From contig NZ_JBQKUP010000017.1 of the NCBI RefSeq assembly GCF_052156535.1, positions 1-64,000 of the forward strand: a stretch of DNA of 64,000 bases, given 5' to 3'. Below, piece by piece: positions 17,814-26,684 of this stretch. A model generated the notes under the pieces. That model saw only the letters and a program-made list of their open reading frames with translations, made no database searches and was not told where the DNA came from. The stretch is from Nitrospira_E sp052156535 (GTDB taxonomy: Bacteria; Nitrospirota; Nitrospiria; Nitrospirales; UBA8639). The stretch's first letter is position 1. Each line of letters opens with the position of its first letter. The position numbers were made by a program, and so were the translations under genes.

Positions 17814-18196
17814 ATGATCTCACAAGAAACCTGTCAAGGAATCTGGATCATTTGCAATTTTTTCGGGAACGGTGGAAAATTCGTAAAACTAATCCACCCA
17901 ATCCAGTTTCATCACAATCATCAGTACTTCGGATGCTCTGAGATGTTCAGATGGACACAAGGGAGTTTCCACCTCCCATTATGGCCACGAGAGTTCATCA
18001 CCAACACAGGTGCAGGTGCAGGTGCAGGTGCAGGTGCAGCTTTCGTTTTCGCTCATGAATGGCTTTTTGACTCTACCCCAGCATGGCACAACCGGTAGGT
18101 CGTGCCAATCAATTTGACTCAACGGAAAAGATGCGTATCTTGTTGGGGAGAACAGTTATTATGTTGGTATACACCTGAAGGACGGTGAAGATATAA
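17814..18196. other. Divergent intergenic region between tetR and lon
   Basis: 383 bases without a credible gene; it must carry promoters for both directions. For lon, TTGACT (18114-18119) and TATCTT (18136-18141) are spaced by 16 bases, a plausible housekeeping promoter; the inverted repeat AAGAT-GCGT-ATCTT overlaps the -10. A hexamer tandem repeat lies at 18007-18039. A 94-codon open frame across it reads GAGAGAG from the repeat and is not gene-like. Confidence 0.5.
18007..18039 (+). repeat. Hexanucleotide tandem repeat (CAGGTG)n
   Basis: Five perfect CAGGTG units plus a half unit (CAG), about 160 bases upstream of lon. Perfect short tandem repeats of this length can vary by slippage; here it lies outside coding sequence. 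Confidence 0.85.
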
Positions 18197-20638
18197 ATGG
18201 ATACTCCCCCAGCTACCGAAAATACACTCATTGTTTCCCTCCCGCTCGTCCCTGTTAAACGAACGGTCTTGTTTCCCGATACCCTCGTTCCCTTCACGAT
18301 TGGTCGACCCCGCTCGATCGCTGCGGTGGAAGCCGCGATGAATTCGGAAGACAAAGCCTTGGTGTTCGCCACCCAGCGTGACTCAGAAAAGGAGGAACCC
18401 GAGTTCGATGACCTGTATGGCATCGGCACGAAAGCCGTCATCAAGCAAATGGGCAAAACTCCGGACGGTCATCTTCAGGTTCTCGCACAGGGAATCGAAC
18501 GCGTCGTCTTACTGAAAAAGGAACAAGACGAACCCCATATGATCGTTCGCTCCCGGCAACTTGCTCTTGCGCTTGAATCCGACCTTGAACTGGAAGCCTT
18601 GCATCGTGAACTGGTTGAACTTATTGGCCAATTACCGGAATTATTGACCACTCAGGGCGTGGTGGAATTGGTAGCCGTACTTCGAGCCGAAAAAAATCCC
18701 CTTTCAGTGGCGTATCGGCTCGTGTCCCTCCTCAACCTCAATGTGGAACGATTACAAGGGCTTCTGGAGCAATCCGATGCCAAGGAAGTCCTTCGCCAGG
18801 TGTATGGCGCGTTGGCCCATGAACTTCATATCCTCAAAATTCGCCATGAAATCGCGAGCCAGGCCCAAGCCGAAATTGGAAAATCCCAACGGGAATATTT
18901 TTTGCGCCAACAGTTAAAAGAAATTCAGCAGGAACTGGGAGACCTGGAGACCCAACCCGAAGATGGCGAGGTAGGGGAATTAAAAGCCAGGATCGAGAAA
19001 GCCGACCTTCCCGACATCGTGAGAACTGAAGCCACCAGAGAACTGAAGCGTCTGGTCAAGCTGCCTCCTGCCTCCCCGGATCATCAAGTCATTCGGAGCT
19101 ATCTGGAGTTGGTTCTGGAATTACCGTGGAACACCCTCACAGAAGACCACTTGGATCTGACTCATGTTCGGACGATATTAGATGAAGATCATTACGGCAT
19201 TCAGGATGTCAAAGAACGCATCCTTGAGCATCTGGCCGTGTTGAAGTTGAATCCTTCTGCGAAGGCTCCCATTCTATGCTTGGTGGGACCTCCGGGGGTG
19301 GGGAAAACCAGCTTGGGGCAATCCATTGCCCGCGCCCTGGAAAGAAAGTTTGAACGTCTGAGCTTAGGGGGTCTTCATGACGAAGCCGAATTGCGTGGGC
19401 ATCGCCGCACATATGTTGGCGCGATGCCAGGCCGTCTAATTCAGGCTCTTCGACGAGCTGGGGCCAAAAATCCGATCCTGATGCTGGACGAGGTCGATAA
19501 GGTTGGACAGGATTTCCGGGGAGATCCCGCGTCAGCCTTGTTAGAAATTCTTGACCCGGAACAAAATCATACCTTCCGCGACAATTACTTAGATCTGCCC
19601 TTTGACCTCTCTAAAGTGATGTTCATTACCACGGCCAATTCCCTGGACACCATCTCCCGTCCTCTCTTGGATCGGATGGAGACTATCCGTCTGGGAGGCT
19701 ACAGTCATCAGGAAAAACTTGAAATTGCCAATCGCTATTTGTGGCCTCGCCGCTTAAAGGAAGCCGGCTTGGAGTCCAAACCTTTGACGCTCGAGGAACA
19801 GGTGATTCCTCATATCATCAAACGCTATACCCGGGAAGCCGGCGTTCGCCAATTGGAACAGATGTTGGGACGGTTAACTCGGAAAGTGGCGCTGAAGCTG
19901 GCAGAACATCCGCCGGACCAGCCGGAGGAATCTCTCACGATTACCCAAGTGGACCTTCCGGAATGGTTGGGCATCGAACGATTTATGCCTGAGGAAGCCA
20001 GAAAAACATTGCCCCTGGGGGTAGCGACGGGAATGGCCTGGACAGAAACCGGCGGGGATGTCCTCTATGTTGAGAGTGCCCTTCTTCCGGGAGGGAGCGA
20101 CCTCACCATTACCGGCCACATTGGCGATGTCATGCAGGAATCAGCACAAGCGGCTCGAAGTTATCTCTGGTCGCGTGCCGAATCGCTGGGCCTGGATATC
20201 GCGGTGTTCAAGCAGAGTGGAATGCATATTCATGTGCCGGAGGGCGCCATTCCTAAAGATGGGCCATCCGCCGGTGTGACCATGGCCAGTGCTCTGGCTT
20301 CACTCTTACTGAAAATCCCGGTTAGGAAGGATACGGCGATGACCGGAGAAATTGGGTTAACCGGATTGGTCCTGCCTGTGGGCGGGATTAAAGAAAAGAT
20401 TCTGGCGGCGCATAGGGTCGGATTGCGACGCATTGTCCTTCCCAAAGCCAATGAAAAAGATCTGAAAGATGTGCCTGACACGGTACGATCGGAATTGTCC
20501 GTTGTTTTCGTGGAAACGATTGAGGAGGCCTTACATGCTGTCCTGCTCAAGACGCCGGACACTCGTGAGAGAGAAAAGAATCCTCCTCACACCCAGCCTG
20601 CCGAAAGTGAGCAGAAATCCGTCATGGGCAGTCCCTAG
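18197..20638 (+). CDS. lon: ATP-dependent Lon protease
   Basis: 813 residues, the usual Lon length. The N-terminal LAN domain covers about 1-210 (LPLVPVKRTVLFPDTLVP), followed by a coiled-coil (SQREYFLRQQLKEIQQEL), the AAA+ module with Walker A GPPGVGKTS and Walker B ILMLDEVDK, and the C-terminal protease domain with catalytic Ser in PKDGPSAGVT and Lys in GGIKEKILAA. It degrades misfolded and regulatory proteins in the cytoplasm. It is transcribed alone; the next gene converges on it 66 bases past its stop. The sensor residues look intact. The C-terminal tail of about 25 residues is polar and variable. Confidence 0.97.
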   Translation: MDTPPATENTLIVSLPLVPVKRTVLFPDTLVPFTIGRPRSIAAVEAAMNSEDKALVFATQRDSEKEEPEFDDLYGIGTKAVIKQMGKTPDGHLQVLAQGIERVVLLKKEQDEPHMIVRSRQLALALESDLELEALHRELVELIGQLPELLTTQGVVELVAVLRAEKNPLSVAYRLVSLLNLNVERLQGLLEQSDAKEVLRQVYGALAHELHILKIRHEIASQAQAEIGKSQREYFLRQQLKEIQQELGDLETQPEDGEVGELKARIEKADLPDIVRTEATRELKRLVKLPPASPDHQVIRSYLELVLELPWNTLTEDHLDLTHVRTILDEDHYGIQDVKERILEHLAVLKLNPSAKAPILCLVGPPGVGKTSLGQSIARALERKFERLSLGGLHDEAELRGHRRTYVGAMPGRLIQALRRAGAKNPILMLDEVDKVGQDFRGDPASALLEILDPEQNHTFRDNYLDLPFDLSKVMFITTANSLDTISRPLLDRMETIRLGGYSHQEKLEIANRYLWPRRLKEAGLESKPLTLEEQVIPHIIKRYTREAGVRQLEQMLGRLTRKVALKLAEHPPDQPEESLTITQVDLPEWLGIERFMPEEARKTLPLGVATGMAWTETGGDVLYVESALLPGGSDLTITGHIGDVMQESAQAARSYLWSRAESLGLDIAVFKQSGMHIHVPEGAIPKDGPSAGVTMASALASLLLKIPVRKDTAMTGEIGLTGLVLPVGGIKEKILAAHRVGLRRIVLPKANEKDLKDVPDTVRSELSVVFVETIEEALHAVLLKTPDTREREKNPPHTQPAESEQKSVMGSP

Positions 20639-20704
20639 GCTTTGAGGGGATGATCTTCTCTCCGGCCTTGATTCTTCTCTCTTTATGGAAATACCGCGAG
20701 GAGG

Positions 20705-21157
20705 CTACTTCCCACCTGTCAGGAAAGGGGATATCCGTTGCATGGTAAAGGTACTTCCAGGTTCAAGAGGGTTGTGATCCTGACCAATGCGGGTGTACCA
20801 CCAACGTCCGTGGGCTACCGGCGAATCATCTAACCACTTCAGCTCAAACCCTCCTTCCCGATCGTTCCCGGCTTGCATCCATTTGCCCTTCCATACCCCA
20901 TCCTTCAGTTCTTGGGTTTCAAACCAGCCATCCTCCCACTCATATGGTCCATTTCCCTCTTCATTTAAGTTAATGGTATTGGACCCGGTTTTATCTGCAT
21001 ACTCCCAGATCCCGGCAAGATCTTGAAGTTGTCGAGGCGGATGGGAGGGGTCAAGGCCATTCCCTTCCCCTCGAGGAATCTGATGGGAGACATCGGCACA
21101 ACCTACCGCAGCAAAAACATTTATGATGATCAGGAACATTTTGACTATACTCTGCAT
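20705..21157 (-). CDS. Small hypothetical lipoprotein
   Basis: About 150 residues from the ATG at 21157, which has GAGGGA upstream and gives a lipoprotein signal (MQSIVKMFLIIINVF, lipobox AVGC). The frame runs 37 codons further upstream without signal-like sequence. The mature part is rich in Trp and Gly with strand-like pieces (GIWEYADKTGSN, DGVWKGKWMQAGNDREGGFELKW), suggesting a small beta-sandwich or lipocalin-like domain. Function unknown. It converges with lon and diverges from the DUF898 gene. Confidence 0.65.
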   Translation of the reverse strand: MQSIVKMFLIIINVFAAVGCADVSHQIPRGEGNGLDPSHPPRQLQDLAGIWEYADKTGSNTINLNEEGNGPYEWEDGWFETQELKDGVWKGKWMQAGNDREGGFELKWLDDSPVAHGRWWYTRIGQDHNPLEPGSTFTMQRISPFLTGGK

Positions 21158-21302
21158 AAATTTTCCCTCGCTCCCCCATGACAATTGAGTTGGGGAAAAC
21201 CTTAGGATTGTATCAGATAGAACCGATAGACCCAGATAGGTGAAACCATGTATCACGGAAGACACCACTGATGAGCACCATCAAGACGGAGGCGCCTGCT
21301 CG

Positions 21303-22673
21303 ATGGAATTAAAGCCCGCATTGATTTGCACAACATGCGGGTCGGTCAGAAATGGTAGAGAGACCTGTTCGCAATGTGGAGCCGCGCTTCATTCTCCACA
21401 AGAGGAATCCGTGAACCACTCCAATGAACCACTACTCGGCACAGATCATGCCTTCATTTCATCAGAGTCTCATAAGCCGTTGACCACTCATGGAACAGAC
21501 TCATCGGCTGAACGCAGTTCTGATTTGGCCACTTGGGGCCAGGGTCAGAGAGACCAAACCCGGGCCCTTCACGAAATACCCCCTTCCGGCCCGGACAAGT
21601 CGGAAGATTCCGATTTGTTTCCCATCCACCATCCCATTTTTTGGGGCCGTGGGCGAACGCTTTTTGGCATTTTCATTGTCAATACCTTTTTCACATTACT
21701 GACACTTGGCCTGTATTCTTTTTGGGGGAGAGTGCGTATTCGCCAATTTTTGAGCAGTCAGACCAGCTTTGCCCACACTCGCTTTTCCTATCATGGAACT
21801 CCCCAGGAATTATTGAAGGGATGGTCAAAAGCGTTTTTGGTATTCGGTCTTCCCTATGCATTCCTCAGTCTCACCCCCCTCATTTGGGACCAGATTCCGA
21901 TCTGGATTCCCAATGCACTTGCAGGGACCATGGCCTTATGCTTCATTCCAGTCGCCGTGGTTGGATCGCATCGTTATCGGTTGAGTCGAACCTCGTTGGG
22001 AACGATCCGTTTCTCCTTCCGGGGACACGTGAAAGATTATACGAAAATATGGGTCTTGGGAAGCGTACTGACCGTGTTGACCGCCGGCATCTATTACCCG
22101 TTTTTCGAAAATGCCAGACGAAAATTTCTCGTCGCTCACACCTACTTTGGTAATCGCCCATTCACCTATTCCGGAACGGGAAGCGGGCTCTTGAAGATCT
22201 ATGTCACATCCCTCGCCTTCATCATGATCATTATGATCACACTCATCGGGATTAACGCGGGACCTGACGGTCTCACCATCCTCGCCCAATGGCCATCTGA
22301 AGGTTGGCGAGACATTTTTTTTAATTCCCTATTCATCACCGGATTGCTCACGCTGCTGCTTCCATGGTTTTACCTGCAGGTAGCCAAACAACGGTACCAA
22401 TGGAATCATTCAGATTTTGGAGACGCGCATTTTCATTTTTCTGCCTCCACATGGAATCTCATGGAGTTACGGATGACGAACTTCCTCATGCTTATTCTCA
22501 CGTTTGGATTAGCCTGGCCGTGGGTCCAGGTCCGGAACCTCCAATTTCTCTATTATCATCTGAACCTTCAAGGACCTTTAGATTTTCAACGCATCGAACA
22601 GGAAGCTTTGGATGCGTCCCCCACCGGAGAAGAGCTTGCGGGGTACTTTGACGCTGGTTTTGATTTAGGCTAA
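21303..22673 (+). CDS. DUF898 (YjgN-like) membrane protein with N-terminal zinc ribbon
   Basis: About 456 residues. The N-terminus has two cysteine pairs (CTTC and CSQC) forming a small zinc ribbon, then a polar linker of about 90 residues, then the DUF898 membrane part: several transmembrane segments with FHG-like repeats (FSYHGTPQELLKGW, FSFRGHVKDYTKIW, FTYSGTGSGLLKIY) typical of the family. The ATG at 21303 follows GGAGG; an upstream ATG at 21240 adds 21 residues and is less likely. The M48 protease gene follows by 95 bases; DUF898 and M48 genes are often adjacent, which suggests a shared membrane-quality-control job. The biochemical role of DUF898 is not known. Confidence 0.85.
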   Translation: MELKPALICTTCGSVRNGRETCSQCGAALHSPQEESVNHSNEPLLGTDHAFISSESHKPLTTHGTDSSAERSSDLATWGQGQRDQTRALHEIPPSGPDKSEDSDLFPIHHPIFWGRGRTLFGIFIVNTFFTLLTLGLYSFWGRVRIRQFLSSQTSFAHTRFSYHGTPQELLKGWSKAFLVFGLPYAFLSLTPLIWDQIPIWIPNALAGTMALCFIPVAVVGSHRYRLSRTSLGTIRFSFRGHVKDYTKIWVLGSVLTVLTAGIYYPFFENARRKFLVAHTYFGNRPFTYSGTGSGLLKIYVTSLAFIMIIMITLIGINAGPDGLTILAQWPSEGWRDIFFNSLFITGLLTLLLPWFYLQVAKQRYQWNHSDFGDAHFHFSASTWNLMELRMTNFLMLILTFGLAWPWVQVRNLQFLYYHLNLQGPLDFQRIEQEALDASPTGEELAGYFDAGFDLG

Positions 22674-22768
22674 TTTGGCCATTGTGCATTTTCGGCACCG
22701 ATCCTCCCCGTATTGACCTTTCCATCCATCGACGATTGATGCGTTCCTTAGGCTAAACCAATTCGATC

Positions 22769-23869
22769 ATGGCATACCCCACCGAATGGAAAGGGTCCTA
22801 TTATGACGGACAATCGGTAGTTCCACAGTATGTGACCATTACCATTTCAGGTGTCGGCCTGACCCTTCACTTTGCTGACCACACAACCACGACATGGAAC
22901 TATCATGATCTTCGACAAACCCAGGGGCGCTATTCCGGCGAAGAAGTACGATTTGAGCGAGGGACCGGAATTGGCGAAACCCTGGTCATCCCCAGCCCCA
23001 AAATTCTGCTGGCGATTCATGAGCATGGCGGATCACACGCCAGGCATTTTCATCATCCCCGCACACGACACACTCGTGTGTATTGGACCGTTCTGGCCGC
23101 ACTCGCCAGCATCCCCATCGTGTATGGCATTTTCACCTGGGGGATTCCATCATTGGCTCAGCCAATCACCGCCGCCATTCCGTTTTCCTGGGAAATTCAA
23201 TTGGGCCAATATGTACAACAGGAAGTCACAGACGGGAAACCGGTTTGCGACAACCCGAAACTGATCCACGCGGTCGACTCCATAATGACGTCCCTGACCA
23301 GATCCATTGACCACCTTCCCTATCAATTTCAGGTGACCGTGGTGGATAGCCCCCTCGTCAACGCCATGGCTGCCCCAGGCGGATATGTCATGGTTTTCCG
23401 CGGTCTCTTACGAGACACCGCTTCGCCGGAAGAACTCGCAGGAGTGTTAGCTCATGAAATTCAACACGTTCTGCTTCGACACACCATGCACCTTATCGTG
23501 CGGCATGTGTCGATGGCTTTCGTCATCGCAGCCCTTAGCGGGGATGCCAGCGGCATGGTGGCCTATGCCCTCCAAGCCGCCCAAACTCTTCAGACCCTGT
23601 CCTATAGCCGTGAGGCAGAAGACCAAGCCGATGAACAGGGATTCCGGTTATTGCAACGGTCGGGAATTAATCCCGAGGGGATGGTCATTTTTTTCGCTAA
23701 ACTTGGGAAAGAACAACCTGCAAACGACGTCCTTCGTTATCTTTCGACCCATCCAGCGACCCAAGACCGCCTGGCACACCTGAAGTCCTTGCTACCTCCA
23801 GCCTCCAGGGCCTATCGAGCCTTCCCCTTTCACGCTGAGTGGTCTGAGATCAATACATACTGCAAGTGA
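22769..23869 (+). CDS. M48-family zinc metallopeptidase, membrane anchored
   Basis: 366 residues. An N-terminal beta domain of about 95 residues (as often found in this M48 subgroup) is followed by one transmembrane segment (WTVLAALASIPIVYGIF). The M48 domain carries the zinc site LAHEIQHVLLRH with catalytic Glu, and the third ligand Glu in EAEDQADEQG. The active domain should face the periplasm, as in BepA/LoiP-like proteases that degrade misassembled envelope proteins. It follows the DUF898 gene and is probably co-transcribed. The conserved RxLxTHPxxxxR motif is present near the C-terminus (LSTHPATQDRL). Confidence 0.93.
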   Translation: MAYPTEWKGSYYDGQSVVPQYVTITISGVGLTLHFADHTTTTWNYHDLRQTQGRYSGEEVRFERGTGIGETLVIPSPKILLAIHEHGGSHARHFHHPRTRHTRVYWTVLAALASIPIVYGIFTWGIPSLAQPITAAIPFSWEIQLGQYVQQEVTDGKPVCDNPKLIHAVDSIMTSLTRSIDHLPYQFQVTVVDSPLVNAMAAPGGYVMVFRGLLRDTASPEELAGVLAHEIQHVLLRHTMHLIVRHVSMAFVIAALSGDASGMVAYALQAAQTLQTLSYSREAEDQADEQGFRLLQRSGINPEGMVIFFAKLGKEQPANDVLRYLSTHPATQDRLAHLKSLLPPASRAYRAFPFHAEWSEINTYCK

Positions 23870-24109
23870 CTCCACAGAGCCTCTTCTTAACGGAGTTCCA
23901 CTTCTGGGAACCCTGTTGAGGGGATTTTCCACTCACCTTTTTGGAAATCTGACCCATTGCTCTCTAGCCCTGGAGGCTTCATAATAAACCTATTCGAGAC
24001 ATACCGGAATGTATGGTGTCTTTGTCTGGACCACAACTCCAAATACACTCACACCCCGTCTGTCTAGTACGAGGCTCTTATCATCAACACACAACAAGGG
24101 GTGGGTCAC

Positions 24110-24526
24110 ATGGGAACCGAAATCACACGCTATGCCATTGGAGATTTTGGAAAGTTGCATAAATTTACCGGAAAGACTGTACCGGCAGGCACCGAGGCCC
24201 TGGTGGAGGAAGACGGCACAAGCTTAACGGCGAAGGGGAAAACCTATACCGCTCGGTTTTCGGATATTCTTCCGAACGTGGAAATCATTCGCGTGCAATT
24301 CGATCAATACAGCTCGAACCACATCGGATTCGCCATGGAGGCCCACGACAAAACCCTGACCAAAATCCCGGAAATGCTGGAAAGCACAAAAATCATTTCT
24401 GAAAAACTCAGACATGATTGGATGGCGCAAGACAAAGCCTATCAGGATACCGAAAAAGCCAAAAAGGTAGCGCCTGCTGCAGCAAAAGTCACAGCGCCTG
24501 CGAAAGAAGCGATTGCGGCAACCTAA
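24110..24526 (+). CDS. Hypothetical protein, 138 residues
   Basis: The ATG at 24110 is preceded by AAGGGGTGGG. The protein has a compact alpha/beta start (TRYAIGDFGKLHKFTGK), a middle with hydrophobic strands (VEIIRVQFDQYSS), and a helical, Ala/Lys-rich tail that may be disordered. No signal peptide or membrane segment. I do not recognise the family. It stands alone, and a strong hairpin lies 70 bases past its stop. Confidence 0.55.
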   Translation: MGTEITRYAIGDFGKLHKFTGKTVPAGTEALVEEDGTSLTAKGKTYTARFSDILPNVEIIRVQFDQYSSNHIGFAMEAHDKTLTKIPEMLESTKIISEKLRHDWMAQDKAYQDTEKAKKVAPAAAKVTAPAKEAIAAT

Positions 24527-24598
24527 TCAATCCCTCCCTAATTACAGAACATTCCAGGGCTAAAAAAGGCCCCGTTCACTTGAGGGGCATCACCATTG

Positions 24599-24630
24599 TT
24601 CCCCCTCTGCCAAAAAAAGCAGAGGGGGAA
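24599..24630 (+). terminator. Strong 12-bp hairpin, possible terminator
   Basis: TTCCCCCTCTGC pairs perfectly with GCAGAGGGGGAA around an A-rich 8-base loop. There is no T-run after it on the plus strand, so factor-independent termination is not assured; it may be an RNA-stabilising stem or bidirectional element between the 24.1 kb gene and the minus-strand gene at 24.8 kb. Confidence 0.5.
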
Positions 24631-24792
24631 ACGCTTCAATATTTTGCAATCCTCAAACTAAAGAAATCTGAATGAGGGCCTGGTTAAGCCGGTTGCACCC
24701 TGCAGAACCTTGATAACAAGGGCTGGAGAAAAGCCGGCAATAGTCATGGCGGTAACCATCAGGCTTTAATGCACCCTGCTCGACTATACGAA

Positions 24793-25083
24793 CTATTTCT
24801 TTCGAAACGAAATATGGTCTTTATACTCCTGAATCGCCGCGCCCAACGCCTTCGAACCTAGTGGAATATTGGCCTCCAGTGCATTTTCAACCGCTTCATC
24901 ATCAATGATCACTTCATAACATTCGTGTTGATTGGTGAGCACCATGCCCTTCTCCGTTTGCCGGGGCATATAGATTTCCGTCCACACTTCCTTTTCCACC
25001 AAACACACATCCCGAAACCGTTCATACAAAAGCTGCAACCGTTCTTGATCAGAAATTACGAGCGGATTATTTTCCATAGCCAT
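24793..25083 (-). CDS. Hypothetical small protein, 96 residues
   Basis: A GGGAGAGG ribosome site lies next to the ATG at 25083. The protein is acidic, with a helix-rich N-terminal third (SDQERLQLLYERFRD), a strand pair in the middle (MVLTNQHECYEVIIDD) and a Lys/Arg tail. No known motif seen. It ends a minus-strand run that also contains the CPBP-like and PAS-like genes, with a 71-base gap. Confidence 0.55.
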   Translation of the reverse strand: MAMENNPLVISDQERLQLLYERFRDVCLVEKEVWTEIYMPRQTEKGMVLTNQHECYEVIIDDEAVENALEANIPLGSKALGAAIQEYKDHISFRKK

Positions 25084-25154
25084 ACCTCTCCCTTCACATC
25101 GACAACAATGGTTCTTTTTCTACTCCGCTCTCATCAAACTCGTCAAGTGGGTGG

Positions 25155-25820
25155 CTATCTTCCGAAAACAGATACCCAGGGGTCGCGGCCAAGAACCCAG
25201 AGATAAAAAAACGTGCCCAGCCAGCCATGATAGAGCCCCAGTGGCCAAAGATTCCGATCACGGATATAAAACGGGATAAAAAAGCAGGCCATAAGGCCGG
25301 TGGCTAACGTCAGCCACCAGTCGGGGAAATGGACCAGGGCAAACAGAATCACCCCAATGGGAATGGCCAGCCACAGGCCATGCTGAGGAAATATTTTTAT
25401 AAGATTATCGACACCCAGCGCCTGCACAAGAAACTGTTGGAGAATTCCCCATAAAGGATATAGGAACAACAGGAACAGCATGTGGCCTTGCCAGAGCTCT
25501 CGACCGGCCACGATGCCATACCAGGCCATGGCAAATCCCGCCCCGGCAAATAATACCGATGGCCACATAAAGGCTTGTCTTAGATTGTCGGTGCGAAATC
25601 CCCACTCTTTCCACCTCGTCGGATCTCGCCGAACCTGCCAGACGACATAGCTCATCCAACTGCTGCCCGCCAAGGCTATAAAAAGTCCCTTTGCATCAAA
25701 ACTCTTGAATACAAGATGCAGCAGCCCTGTCAGGACAACCGCAGAGAATTCCCACCCATTGCCGGCCCGATCATCGGGAGTAATTTTCAGTAGATTTCTC
25801 CCACACGAATTACATGGTAT
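25155..25820 (-). CDS. CPBP/Abi-like intramembrane protein with zinc ribbon and no canonical start
   Basis: The coding frame continues upstream of the first standard start (TTG, 25673) through a further transmembrane segment to a zinc-ribbon-like CNSCGR, closed by a stop at 25836-25838. That upstream part has clear protein character but contains no ATG, GTG or TTG; the only start-like codon before the Cys pair is ATA at 25820, which I used. The rest has several transmembrane segments and the CPBP pattern: ALVHFPD (His of motif 2) and YHGWLG (His of motif 3). Motif 1, normally EExxxR, reads QQFLVQ, so protease activity is doubtful. The frame overlaps the end of the PAS-like gene. Options are a rare start with translational coupling, a frameshift, or a sequencing error. 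Confidence 0.55.
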   Translation of the reverse strand: MPCNSCGRNLLKITPDDRAGNGWEFSAVVLTGLLHLVFKSFDAKGLFIALAGSSWMSYVVWQVRRDPTRWKEWGFRTDNLRQAFMWPSVLFAGAGFAMAWYGIVAGRELWQGHMLFLLFLYPLWGILQQFLVQALGVDNLIKIFPQHGLWLAIPIGVILFALVHFPDWWLTLATGLMACFFIPFYIRDRNLWPLGLYHGWLGTFFYLWVLGRDPWVSVFGR

Positions 25821-26262
25821 AAGTCGGGGAGCTTTTCAGAAAGGACAAGGAGGAATCCTGCGGGGAAACCGAGATGACGGGACAACCATCCAGGTAATGA
25901 TCTGTGACAAAGCCCAATGCCTCAGACTCATAGGGAAATAACCGGACTACCGCGACAACCGTCTTTCCCAGGGTGGGAAACACCAATTGAACATCTTGCG
26001 GCCGTTGGGTTTTCAGCGTTTTGATCAGGGCCTTTTTCAAACTTTTGGCTGAGTCTTTAGGTAAGACCTCATTAATGGTCCGTCCAAGAAGATGCTCTCC
26101 ACCTAAAAGGTGTTGACAAGGAACAGGAAAAAAACAATCCCGATAGATCCCATTTTTATCCCAGCGAAAGATTTTATGGGGAATAAACGAGACATGATCC
26201 CCTGAAAAAATCCTGCTCAGGAATTCCTCCCACATGGCCTTCGACCAACGTTCCCTGGACAT
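25810..26262 (-). CDS. PAS-like domain protein, 150 residues
   Basis: The protein reads like a single PAS-type sensory module: a loop with GDHVSFIPHKIFRWDKNG, then EHLLGRTINEVLPKD followed by helix SAKSLKKALIKTLK and three strands (DVQLVFPTLGKTVVAVVRLFP). No output domain is fused. The C-terminus (SPTYTM) overlaps the start region of the CPBP-like gene in another frame, so the two are likely coupled. Its ligand is unknown; the family assignment is by pattern only. Confidence 0.6.
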   Translation of the reverse strand: MSRERWSKAMWEEFLSRIFSGDHVSFIPHKIFRWDKNGIYRDCFFPVPCQHLLGGEHLLGRTINEVLPKDSAKSLKKALIKTLKTQRPQDVQLVFPTLGKTVVAVVRLFPYESEALGFVTDHYLDGCPVISVSPQDSSLSFLKSSPTYTM

Positions 26263-26684
26263 CGAACCCTCCCTGGTTTCTATCCATTTCCCCTATCATA
26301 GAGATGATTCTCTCACCAATGTATTTCAGCTGTATTTCAGTGCTCTTTAACTCTTTTAGCTCTTTATAAAGAGTAAATAAGAGTTTCTATCTCATGCACA
26401 ACTAGTGAAATCCCTAGTTTTCCGGGGAAAACCCCCTAGCATTCTATATAATGTATTAAAAATGGAACAATTAATACAATTACCCTTTCCTGTTTGTCTG
26501 AAACGTAGACAGTCCTCTTCGTTTACCGGGAAGGACGGGGTCCAGGCCTTTCAGCCTGGACGAAACCGCCCTGCAGCGCTATCTGAATCAGTAAAAGACG
26601 GGAGAAAACCAAAGGAAATACATCACCGGCCTGCGTATCCTGATGACCAATGGGATGAGCCCATTACCTTAACGGGGCTATCCG
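26263..26684. other. Intergenic region with several hairpins
   Basis: 422 bases without a convincing gene. It holds a run of potential stems: GTTTTCC/GGAAAAC (26417-26432), GTCCAGGC/GCCTGGAC (26540-26561), AATGGG/CCCATT (26649-26665) and AACGG/CCGTT (26671-26686), plus a weaker GTCT/AGAC (26496-26510). This density could mark a structured RNA or leader; no known RNA family is recognised. Confidence 0.4.

Noticed and set aside
17814..18098. 94-codon open frame with GAGAGAG
   Set aside because: The repeat creates the low-complexity peptide, and the rest shows no coding pattern or ribosome site.
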